A stretch of 21,563 nt of DNA from NCBI GenBank assembly GCA_964472565.1, contig CAYYNB010000098.1, forward strand, positions 1 through 21,563. The letters run 5' to 3'. The translations under genes were made by a program, and so were the position numbers. The DNA comes from DATAMF01 sp964472565. GTDB lineage: Bacteria > Chloroflexota > Anaerolineae > Aggregatilineales > Aggregatilineaceae. The notes under the pieces were generated by a model. The model was not told the DNA's origin and did no database searches. It saw nothing but the letters and a program-made list of their open reading frames with translations. Every line of letters begins with the position of its first letter. Position 1 is the stretch's first letter. Below are positions 14,675 to 21,563 of this stretch, piece by piece.

Positions 14675-15931
14675 TTATTTCGAACCGTTTGCCTTAAATT
14701 TGCTGAAGATCAGCACCGCGTTGTGTCCCCCAAAGCCAAATGAGTTATTCATGACATGGGTTAGTTCTTTCGACACACCCACCAGCGGCGTATAGTTCAA
14801 ATCGCATTCCGGATCGGGGTTATGTAGATTGATTGTCGGAGGAATAAAATTATCGCACAGCGTTTTGATCGCCAGAACCGCTTCCACGCTGCCCGCCGAT
14901 CCCATCAAGTGACCGGTCATCGACTTGGTGGAACTGATCGGCACTTTGTACGCCTCTTCGCCAAAAACAGCTTTGATCGCGCGTGTCTCACTGATGTCAT
15001 TCAACTGGGTACTGGTGCCGTGTGCATTGATATAGCTGACATCGCCGGGTTGCAAATCCGCTGTCCGCAGCGCGATGCGCATGGCCGCCTGCGCACCTTC
15101 GCCGTTTTCCAGCGGGGCGGTGACATGATAGGCATCGCAGGTTGTGCCGTAGCCCGTGATCTCACAGTAGATATGCGCCCCGCGCGCCTTCGCATGTTCC
15201 AATTCTTCCAGAACGAGCGCCCCGGCCCCTTCCGCCACCACAAAACCATCCCGATCAACGGCGAACGGACGCGAAGCCCCCTGCGGATCATCATTGCGGC
15301 GTGAAATCGCGGTCATATTGCCCAGGCTCGCCATCGCCAACTCAACCAATCCGGCCTCGTTGCTGCCCGCGACCATTGCCATGGCCGAGCCGCGCCGGAT
15401 GATCTCATACGCCTCGCCAATGCAGTTATTTCCAGTGGCGCACGCCGTCGCAATCGACAGATTCGGGCCGCGCAGCCCCAGGTCCATCGCAATCTTCCCA
15501 GCCGGGCTGTCCGGCAGCATCATGGGCAGCAGCAGCGGGCTGACACTTGCCACACCCTTTTCAATCACGGTATAAATGCCATCAATCAGCGATTGTACAC
15601 CGCCGATTCCGGTCCCCATCAGTACACCGATATCCCAGAGGTTCTCGTGTGCCATATCCAGCCCTGAGTCGGCAAAAGCCTGACGGCTGGCATACATCCC
15701 CAAATGCGTCACCCGATCACCACGCCGCGCATCACGGCGGCCAAATTCCTTTTCCGGGTCAAAATTTTTGACCGGAGCGCCAAAGGTGGTCTTCAGGCCA
15801 CGCTCGGCAAAAGCCGGGATATGTTCGACACCCGACACCCCATTTTTCGCATTGGTCCACGCTTCTTCAACTGTATTTCCGATTGGGCTGATAATGCCCA
15901 ATCCCGTGACAACGACCCGTTTGGGTTCCAC
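14675..15931 (-). CDS. fabF: Beta-ketoacyl-ACP synthase II
   Basis: Elongation condensing enzyme of type II fatty acid synthesis, extending acyl-ACP by two carbons from malonyl-ACP. The 418 residues match the usual length. The Cys-His-His active site is C164 in TACATG, H304 in NAHGTST and H341 in SMTGHLMG. The glycine-rich FGFGGHN loop is near the C-terminus. The start is a GTG at 15931, supported by GGAGG 8 bases upstream and by MEPKRVVVTGLGIISPIG matching the family N-terminus. It is the first gene of the fabF-fabH pair. A -10 box at 15991-15996 and a small GCCG/CGGC hairpin in the leader (15949-15961) may set its expression. Confidence 0.96.
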   Translation of the reverse strand: MEPKRVVVTGLGIISPIGNTVEEAWTNAKNGVSGVEHIPAFAERGLKTTFGAPVKNFDPEKEFGRRDARRGDRVTHLGMYASRQAFADSGLDMAHENLWDIGVLMGTGIGGVQSLIDGIYTVIEKGVASVSPLLLPMMLPDSPAGKIAMDLGLRGPNLSIATACATGNNCIGEAYEIIRRGSAMAMVAGSNEAGLVELAMASLGNMTAISRRNDDPQGASRPFAVDRDGFVVAEGAGALVLEELEHAKARGAHIYCEITGYGTTCDAYHVTAPLENGEGAQAAMRIALRTADLQPGDVSYINAHGTSTQLNDISETRAIKAVFGEEAYKVPISSTKSMTGHLMGSAGSVEAVLAIKTLCDNFIPPTINLHNPDPECDLNYTPLVGVSKELTHVMNNSFGFGGHNAVLIFSKFKANGSK

Positions 15932-15990
15932 AGGTTAGTCCTCCGCTTGCCGTTACCCGGCAGTCAAACATTATTAACGCAACGTCCGCA

Positions 15991-15996
15991 ATTATA
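15991..15996 (-). promoter_or_regulatory. -10 box for fabF
   Basis: On the minus strand a perfect TATAAT lies 60 bases before the GTG start. No convincing -35 was seen at 16-18 bases. The rest of the 230-base gap to the permease gene (15932-16161) holds no gene I can support. Confidence 0.45.
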
Positions 15997-16161
15997 CCGT
16001 CGCCGCTTTGATATAACACAGACCGAACCGTATGGTTGCACCTCTTTGGTCATGAAACGGTGGGCAATAGGCGATTCATAGTCAGGCAAGCGGGTCGAAG
16101 CTCGTGGTAGAACGAAGACTGCGCGGACCGACAAATTCAGTCAAAAAAAAGAGGACCCCAA

Positions 16162-17262
16162 ATGAGCACATTTTTTCAACTCTACCGGGCCAGTTGGAAC
16201 GAATGGCGGCGGGATGGTACAGCGCTGGCCTGGTCGATGCTGTTTCCCGTCATTATGGCGCTGGCAATTGGCGCGATTTTTTCGCCGTCAGGCAGCACAT
16301 TCTACCGGATCGGGCTGGTCAACGAAGCCGGTCCCGGAGCCGATATACTGCTCGATGTTTTTACCGAAAACGCCGCCTTTCATATTTCAGACGGCACGCG
16401 GTCCGAAGAACTGGACGCACTGCACGAAGGCAAACGCGATGCAGTGGTCGTGTTGAATGCGTCCACAGCCGCCCTGCTCCAGGGTGAATCGACGGAACAG
16501 ACTCCGGTTTCGGTTTATCACGATCCATCGTCCGCCAATGCCGCAGCCGTGCTGAATGTGATCCAGCAAACCCTGATCACCATCGATGCGCGCCTGACCG
16601 GACAACAGCCGCTCCTGGTGATGCAGCCCGAAAACGAGTCCACCCGCCAGTTAAGCAGTGCCGATACCATGCTGCCCGGTGTGCTCGCCATGAGTCTGAT
16701 GCTGCTCGGCTTGTACGCTACCGCCCTGCCCCTCGTCAGCCTGCGCGAAAAACACATCCTGCGCCGCATCGGAACGACTCCGCTCTCGCCGGGGCTGTGG
16801 CTGGCCGCGCAGATCGCCTTTCGTCTGAGTATCGCCGCGCTTCAGTCTGCTATCCTGGTGGCGATCAGCGTCATCGTGTTCGATCTTCCCATGCAAACCA
16901 GCGATCTCCCGCTTGTGGCTGGGGTCGTGCTGCTGGGGGCCGCCACCTTTATCACCCTGGGTTATTTCCTCGCCGGATTAGCGAAAACCGAAGAAGCAGT
17001 CCAGGGCGCGGCGGCATTAACTTTTCTCCTGTTTACCATTTTGTCGGGCGCGCTGCTTCCGCTCTGGCGCATCCCCGGCTGGATTCGCCCGGTGGTTGAT
17101 GCGATTCCACTGACCTATCTCGCAGATGCGCTGCGGCAGTCGATGGTCGGCGCATCGCCCGAAAACAGCATGCTGACCAACATTCTTGTACTGCTGGGCT
17201 GGGGTCTTGTTTCTGCGATCCTGGCACTGCGCCTCTTTAGCTGGAATCCGCGTAGTAGTTAA
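16162..17262 (+). CDS. ABC-2 type transporter permease
   Basis: A 366-residue membrane protein with the ABC-2 exporter permease layout: one helix near the N-terminus (about 22-40, SMLFPVIMALAIGAIF), a large outside domain at about 45-165, then five hydrophobic segments from about 170 to 360. The signature for this family is around TTPLSPGLWLAAQIAFRL and near the end, IPLTYLADALRQSM. These permeases usually pair with an ATPase encoded next to them to export drugs, polysaccharides or lipids; here no ATPase gene is beside it, so the partner must be elsewhere. AGAGGA upstream supports the ATG. The gene stands alone, with fabF diverging upstream and a palindromic repeat downstream. The substrate cannot be inferred. 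Confidence 0.85.
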   Translation: MSTFFQLYRASWNEWRRDGTALAWSMLFPVIMALAIGAIFSPSGSTFYRIGLVNEAGPGADILLDVFTENAAFHISDGTRSEELDALHEGKRDAVVVLNASTAALLQGESTEQTPVSVYHDPSSANAAAVLNVIQQTLITIDARLTGQQPLLVMQPENESTRQLSSADTMLPGVLAMSLMLLGLYATALPLVSLREKHILRRIGTTPLSPGLWLAAQIAFRLSIAALQSAILVAISVIVFDLPMQTSDLPLVAGVVLLGAATFITLGYFLAGLAKTEEAVQGAAALTFLLFTILSGALLPLWRIPGWIRPVVDAIPLTYLADALRQSMVGASPENSMLTNILVLLGWGLVSAILALRLFSWNPRSS

Positions 17263-17306
17263 GGCCGATCCAAGAAAATAATTCTCCACATCCTGTGGGT
17301 TTGACT

Positions 17307-17327
17307 CCCCTTCCCTGAGGGAAGGGG
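17307..17327. repeat. REP-like palindromic element
   Basis: CCCCTTCCC (17307-17315) and GGGAAGGGG (17319-17327) form a perfect 9-pair stem with a three-base TGA loop, followed by CAAGGGTGGATGGGGT. Palindromes of this kind are scattered in intergenic regions of many GC-rich bacteria. There is no T run, so it is not a standard terminator for the permease gene. Only one copy is in this window. Confidence 0.55.
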
Positions 17328-17392
17328 CAAGGGTGGATGGGGTAAAGAAAACAGTGGTGCAGCCTAACCTGGAGGCTCGGCTCCAAATCGTT

Positions 17393-17398
17393 TATAAT
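17393..17398 (+). promoter_or_regulatory. -10 box for the SDR gene
   Basis: A perfect TATAAT lies 23 bases before the ATG at 17421, giving a leader of about 15 bases with GGAGG in it. No good -35 was found. Confidence 0.4.
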
Positions 17399-17420
17399 GC
17401 GGCACCGGAGGATGGTGAAC

Positions 17421-18368
17421 ATGATTCTCGTGACAGGCGCAACCGGACTCGTAGGTCGTCATCTGGTGCCGCAGCTTACCGGGGCTGGCTGGCCGGTGCG
17501 GGTCATGGTCCCGCGCCGTTCTATCGCCCGTGTACGGCGTTTTGGCTGGCAGGGTAAAATCGAGATTGCCGAAGGCGATCTGAACGATTCCGAGGATTTG
17601 CACCGCGCCATGCAGGATGTCCATACCGTTTACCATCTTGCCAGCGCGCAGTGGTGGGGCAAACGCCGCGATCTGGAACGCATCGACGTCCAGGGCACAC
17701 GCAACGTGATCGCCGCCGCCCGGTCCGCCCGCATTGGCCGTATCCTCTACCTCAGCCAACTGGGAGCCGAACCCGCCTCCGCCTATACCCTGCTGCGCGT
17801 CAAGGGACAGGTTGAAACCCAGGTGCGCCACAGCGGGATTCCCTTCACAATTCTGCGCTGTGGGGTGCTCTTTGGCCCAGAAGATCGTTTTGTGAATGCA
17901 ATCGCCATGCTGCTGCGCACCAATCCGATTTTTTTCATCCAGCCCGGCACCGGAGACAGCCTGCTGCACCCGCTCTATGTGCTCGATCTGGTCAAGGCGC
18001 TCGAAAAAAGCATGGAACAAATCGATCTGGTGGATATGACAATCGAGATCGGCGGCGCGGAGTATATGACTTATCACGAAATGATCCGCACGGTGATGCG
18101 CGTATCAGGAGCCAAACGGCTGATCGTCCGGCTCCCGCCGCATACCTTGCGCAGTGTCACCAGCCTGATGAACCGGGTCGTTCCCCGCTGGCCGATGACA
18201 CCGCAGTGGTTTGATATTCTTGCCAGCAACCGCACCGCCAAACTCGGCAACCTGTACGACTACTGCGGCGTGCGCCCGGTGCGCTTTGAGGATACCTTGC
18301 TCACCTATATGCCGCAGCGTCACTATCTGCCCGAACTGGTGCGCTTTATGTTTGGCCGCGCCTATTAA
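17421..18368 (+). CDS. Atypical extended SDR, NDUFA9/NmrA-like NAD(P)-binding protein
   Basis: A 315-residue Rossmann-fold protein. The nucleotide loop TGATGLVG is at residues 5-12. EGDLNDSEDL and DVHTVYHLAS fit strands 3 and 4. NVIAAARSARIGRILYLSQLGAE and the later RVKGQVETQVRHSGIPFTILRCGVLFGP match the atypical SDR group to which complex I subunit NDUFA9 and NmrA-like proteins belong. The classical YxxxK catalytic pair is not clear (Tyr and Lys are six residues apart), so it may bind NAD(P) without classical dehydrogenase action. The C-terminal part is specific to this protein and unrecognised. I chose the ATG at 17421 because GGAGG lies 9 bases upstream. The stop overlaps the stop of the facing gene by 4 bases. 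Confidence 0.85.
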   Translation: MILVTGATGLVGRHLVPQLTGAGWPVRVMVPRRSIARVRRFGWQGKIEIAEGDLNDSEDLHRAMQDVHTVYHLASAQWWGKRRDLERIDVQGTRNVIAAARSARIGRILYLSQLGAEPASAYTLLRVKGQVETQVRHSGIPFTILRCGVLFGPEDRFVNAIAMLLRTNPIFFIQPGTGDSLLHPLYVLDLVKALEKSMEQIDLVDMTIEIGGAEYMTYHEMIRTVMRVSGAKRLIVRLPPHTLRSVTSLMNRVVPRWPMTPQWFDILASNRTAKLGNLYDYCGVRPVRFEDTLLTYMPQRHYLPELVRFMFGRAY

Positions 18369-20113
18369 GGCGTGTCCGGGCTGGTCGCGGCCCAATACAA
18401 CACGGGCAGCGGATCGCCCAATCCAAACAAGTCGGTCCACAAGCGCTGGTAGGTGCCATCCTGCGCCATATCTTGCAGCGTAAAATCGACCAGCGCGCGG
18501 AATTCGGCATCGTTGCGCGGCATGGCAAACGAAATCGGCAGCACATCACCGTACCATTTATCCAGCAGTTTCACCTGGTCCGGCTTTTCATAATCACGCA
18601 TCAGCGCCAGCAGCCGCAGGCTGTCACCGTAGATCGCGTCGATATTCTGCTCTTCCACCATCGTATAGATCGCGCGGTCTTCCTGAAGAATCTGGAACGG
18701 ATCGGAAATATTGCGGCTCACATTAAAAATCTCGGCCATCTTTTTGATATGATCCGCATCCGGCGCATCGTCGGCGAAATAACCGATGATCCAGCCGGTA
18801 CCCAGCATATCTCCGAATCCCGTCGTAATCTTGGAGTTCGATGGAACCAGCAGCCGGTCCCCATGATGGATATACGGCACCGAATATTCCGCTCGATCCG
18901 CCCCATCCCAGCGCGGGCTGGCTCCCACCGCGAGATCCGCCTGCCCATTGGCAACCAGATCCACCGCATTCATATACGAATTGGGGATATATTCCAGCTT
19001 TGCGCCCCACCGCCGCGCCATTTCTTCGATCATGGCCTTGTTCAGTGCGTTGACGATCCGCTGGATGGCGGGAGCCTGTTCGCCCTCGCCCACCAGACCC
19101 GCCACCCGGATCGGGAGGCCATCCGCGATCCGCGCTAAGACCGGGTTAGACGGCATCGGAATATCAGTCGGGAAATCGTCCAGTTTGCGAGCATCTTCAT
19201 ACAAGGTGTCATACACCGGCACCAGCAGGTTAAAATCCAGAGTTGTGCCGGGGAACCAGTTGCTGTAAATCTCATCCAAGCGCCCGCTGGCTTTCAACCG
19301 CTGGAGCGAGCGATTCAGCAGATTACGAGTGTTCACATCCCACCCGCGCAGTGCAATCGCATACGGTTCGAGCAGCAGCGGCGGATCGACAAAACTCATC
19401 CCCTGACGCCCGGCGCGGCGCAGGCTGTCCTCCGGCCCGACCATCCCTTCAACCTCGCCATTCGACAGGGCATCCAGCGCCAGCCCTTCGGAGAAATAGG
19501 TGCGGACATCCAACTGCACGCCGCTTTCGGCCATCCAATGGCGCAGGGCGCGCTCACTCCGGCTGCCCACTTCTACCGCGACAGGTTTGCCCGCCATCTG
19601 GCTCAGATCAACATAAGGGCTGTCCTGACGCTTGACCATGCGTTCCTGGTTGAGGAAATAGGCATGTGTAAAATCGAGTGCGCCTTCGCGATCCCGCGTC
19701 AGCACCTGCTGCCCGATCAGAATATCCACCTGCCCGTTTTGCAGCATCTCCACCGCATTCTGGCGCGTCACCTGCACGAATTCGATCTCAACTTCCAACT
19801 CAATGCCAATCGCGCGCAGAATCTCCGCCTCATAACCATCCACTTCCCCATATTCATTCAGCCACGCAAACGGGTAGGCATTATACAGGGTTCCCACACG
19901 CAAAACGCGCATCTGCTGCACGCTGGCAAGGCTCGATACATCTGCCACCGCCGCCTGCGGAGTTGCCTGTACGGGCATCGGCGTCGGCGGAACCAGTGTC
20001 GGTGCTGGGCTGGTCGGAGTCGCCTGAAATGCGCCCGCGCCCATCGCTGGCATCCCCAGCACCGTTAAACATAACAGGATCATCGCCAGTCCAAATCCTA
20101 TCCATTTATTCAT
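18365..20113 (-). CDS. Secreted protein with two tandem family-3 solute-binding domains
   Basis: A 582-residue exported protein. A Sec signal peptide ends near AMGAGA-F at residue 28, and a Pro/Thr linker covers about 31-55. The first SBP_bac_3 domain is at about 68-290: LRVGTLYNAYPFAWLNEYGEVDGYEAEILRAI is the usual start, QVDILIGQQVLTRDREGALDFTHAYF the middle, and SGRLDEIYSNWF the usual end. A second, more divergent domain covers about 332-566 and ends DGTYQRLWTDLFG. Such domains bind polar amino acids or similar small molecules, usually for an ABC importer, but no importer genes are nearby. Two domains in one secreted chain without a membrane anchor is unusual. The ATG at 20113 has AAGGGAA upstream and overlaps the end of nadD by 8 bases, so it is likely translated with it. 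Confidence 0.85.
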   Translation of the reverse strand: MNKWIGFGLAMILLCLTVLGMPAMGAGAFQATPTSPAPTLVPPTPMPVQATPQAAVADVSSLASVQQMRVLRVGTLYNAYPFAWLNEYGEVDGYEAEILRAIGIELEVEIEFVQVTRQNAVEMLQNGQVDILIGQQVLTRDREGALDFTHAYFLNQERMVKRQDSPYVDLSQMAGKPVAVEVGSRSERALRHWMAESGVQLDVRTYFSEGLALDALSNGEVEGMVGPEDSLRRAGRQGMSFVDPPLLLEPYAIALRGWDVNTRNLLNRSLQRLKASGRLDEIYSNWFPGTTLDFNLLVPVYDTLYEDARKLDDFPTDIPMPSNPVLARIADGLPIRVAGLVGEGEQAPAIQRIVNALNKAMIEEMARRWGAKLEYIPNSYMNAVDLVANGQADLAVGASPRWDGADRAEYSVPYIHHGDRLLVPSNSKITTGFGDMLGTGWIIGYFADDAPDADHIKKMAEIFNVSRNISDPFQILQEDRAIYTMVEEQNIDAIYGDSLRLLALMRDYEKPDQVKLLDKWYGDVLPISFAMPRNDAEFRALVDFTLQDMAQDGTYQRLWTDLFGLGDPLPVLYWAATSPDTP

Positions 20114-20720
20114 CGGTTCCCTTCCTGTACAACTCATGCTCCTCAATATACGCGCGCACGGCATCCGTCACCTGATAACGCACGCTTTTTCCGTCCGCGA
20201 TCTGCGCCGCAACCGCCGACGCTGAAATCTCGATTTGCGGCGCTTCGATCCACAACAGGCGTTCACGGATGCCGGGGATTTGCTGCTCAAGGGGTTCTAA
20301 TTCAAAGTCCACGCCGGGACGTCGCATCACGCCCAACCGCGCCAATTCGATCAACTGCGCCGGGCGGGACCACGTGGGCAAATTGTGCAGCGAGTCACTG
20401 CCGATCAAAAATACAAATTCCGTATGGGGGTATTCCTGGGACAGCAGGCGCAGCATATCCACGCTGTAATGCGGACCGGGCCGATCCATATCCACGCGGG
20501 AAAGTACAAAACGAGGATTTCCGGCAATCGCCCGCTCGACCATCGCCAGCCGGTGAAATGCCGGAGTCCGCAGCGTCCCTTTGTGCGGCGGGTCCGCTGC
20601 GGGTATAAACAGCACCTGCTTAAGATGAAGTTGGTCGGCAGCCGCCTCGGCCAGAATCAAGTGGCCGAGATGCGGCGGATCAAAGGTGCCGCCATAGATG
20701 CCGAGGCATGGACGCGACAA
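20106..20720 (-). CDS. nadD: Nicotinate-nucleotide adenylyltransferase
   Basis: Makes nicotinate adenine dinucleotide from nicotinate mononucleotide and ATP in NAD synthesis. The 204 residues match the family. The nucleotidyltransferase loop GGTFDPPHLGH is at residues 10-20. FIPAADPPHKG, FLIGSDSLHNLPTW and the end VRYQVTDAVRAYIEEHELY are all typical. The late ISSTxIR motif is altered to ISASAVA, losing its Arg. The start is TTG at 20720, with AAAGGA 8 bases upstream; no in-frame ATG fits, since the nearby ATG codons are in other frames or blocked by a stop. It lies 82 bases after obg, an arrangement seen in many bacteria. A possible -10 (TACAAT) lies in that gap, so nadD may also have its own promoter. 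Confidence 0.95.
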   Translation of the reverse strand: MSRPCLGIYGGTFDPPHLGHLILAEAAADQLHLKQVLFIPAADPPHKGTLRTPAFHRLAMVERAIAGNPRFVLSRVDMDRPGPHYSVDMLRLLSQEYPHTEFVFLIGSDSLHNLPTWSRPAQLIELARLGVMRRPGVDFELEPLEQQIPGIRERLLWIEAPQIEISASAVAAQIADGKSVRYQVTDAVRAYIEEHELYRKGTDE

Positions 20721-20802
20721 AGATTTTATCCTTTTAGCATGGGCCTCACCAGCCCGCTATTGTACCCAATCCCATCCCCCCTGCCCTACGCTTGGCCTAT
20801 GC

Positions 20803-21563
20803 TTAATCATCCCATTCCAATTCCATGTCGCCAATAAAAACGGTATCCCCCGTCCTGATTCCGGCCTTTTGCAGCGCGGCGGTGATCCCCATGGTTTCCA
20901 GAATCCGCTGAAAACGATCCACCGCCTGGTCATAATCCCAGTAAGTCATCGCCACTGCACGTTCGATCCGTTTGCCTGACACGCGGAAAACGCCCTCTTC
21001 CATCTTCGTGACTTCAAAGGCCAGCGGATCGTCGCCCAACTGGTACACCGGGAGTTCCGCGACTTCCTCTTCGACTTCTTCGGGGAGCGCATCGAGCATA
21101 TGCAGCGCCCGCAGCGGCACATCGCGCACATTCAGGTGGGTTGCCGCCGAAATTGCCAGCGCTTCATAACCCAGCCGTTTTAGTTCCGCCTGAATGCCAG
21201 GCCAGCGCGCCTGGACATCGGGTAGATCCATCTTGTTCAGCACCACCAACTGCGGCTTGCTGCCCAGTTTTTCATCGAACAGCGCCAGTTCCGTGTTGAT
21301 CTGGTGGAAGTCGGCCAGCGGATTCTCGGCCAGCCCATCCAACACATGCACCAGCACGCGCGTCCGCTGAATATGCCGCAGAAAATCGTGCCCCAGGCCC
21401 GCGCCCTGATGCGCCCCTTCGATCAAGCCCGGAATATCGGCAAATACCAGATCACGATCTTCCAGCACGACCACGCCCAGATTCGGTTCCAATGTGGTAA
21501 ACGGATAATTCGCAATTTTGGGTTTGGCATTGCTGATCACCGATAGCAGGGTAGATTTTCCCG
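20803..21563 (-). CDS. obg: GTPase Obg/CgtA, 5' part cut by window edge
   Basis: Essential GTPase tied to late assembly of the large ribosomal subunit and to stress control. The window begins inside the G1 loop (GKSTLL at the edge). G3 is DIPGLIEGAHQGAGLGHDFLRHIQRT, a near-exact Obg signature. G4 is NKMD and G5 is ISAAT. A C-terminal OCT domain, the Obg-specific regulatory module, ends GDTVFIGDMELEWDD. The N-terminal glycine-rich domain lies outside the window. About 253 residues are visible. It precedes nadD on the same strand. Confidence 0.96.
   Translation of the reverse strand, partial: GKSTLLSVISNAKPKIANYPFTTLEPNLGVVVLEDRDLVFADIPGLIEGAHQGAGLGHDFLRHIQRTRVLVHVLDGLAENPLADFHQINTELALFDEKLGSKPQLVVLNKMDLPDVQARWPGIQAELKRLGYEALAISAATHLNVRDVPLRALHMLDALPEEVEEEVAELPVYQLGDDPLAFEVTKMEEGVFRVSGKRIERAVAMTYWDYDQAVDRFQRILETMGITAALQKAGIRTGDTVFIGDMELEWDD

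Overview
The window looks like a chromosomal housekeeping region of a Chloroflexota (Anaerolineae-like) bacterium, most likely from a draft or metagenome assembly. This is inferred from moderately high GC, the divergent but complete F1 subunits, a Rex regulator and a TyrZ-type tyrosyl-tRNA synthetase, together with an exact 100-base run of N at 3690-3789. No taxonomic marker RNA is present, so the phylum is an inference. Seventeen complete protein genes and two genes cut by the window edges are supported. No tRNA, rRNA, CRISPR array, phage or insertion sequence was seen. No gap between genes exceeds 300 bases; the longest is about 230 bases, at 15932-16161.

Layout. 1-5327, minus strand: a cluster encoding the F1 head of ATP synthase, atpA-(N gap)-atpG-atpD-atpC, ending in a good intrinsic terminator. 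After it comes mreB, which runs off the left edge. The genes for F0 and the delta subunit are not adjacent. 5518-7575, minus: proC, then a small ABM-fold protein, then a SAM methyltransferase, closely spaced as one unit. 7726-9198, plus: a secreted protein of unknown function followed 3 nt later by a VanZ-like membrane protein. 9183-9809, minus: rex, whose stop overlaps the VanZ gene tail to tail. 9972-10787, plus: a Tat-exported peptidoglycan amidase. 10801-11457, minus: a DUF11-type surface protein with an LPATG sorting signal, behind a near-consensus promoter. 11524-11985, minus: a DinB-like protein, divergent from tyrS (12091-13314, plus); their -10 boxes occupy the same bases. 13368-15931, minus: fabF then fabH, the elongation and initiation condensing enzymes of type II fatty acid synthesis. 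16162-17262, plus: an ABC-2 permease with no ATPase beside it. 17421-18368, plus: an NDUFA9/NmrA-like atypical SDR. 18365-21563, minus: obg (cut by the right edge), nadD, and a secreted protein with two tandem solute-binding domains whose start overlaps the end of nadD.

How it fits together. Most genes serve energy (F1-ATPase, NAD synthesis, Rex redox control), envelope building (MreB, amidase, VanZ, sortase substrate, fatty acid synthesis) and translation (TyrRS, Obg). I found no convincing undescribed multi-gene system. The points worth a second look are mostly at single-gene or single-site scale: an MreB with Asn in place of the catalytic Asp, a FabH with a basic 71-residue tail, a secreted double solute-binding protein coupled to nadD, an LPATG surface protein, and the shared -10 region between the DinB-like gene and tyrS.
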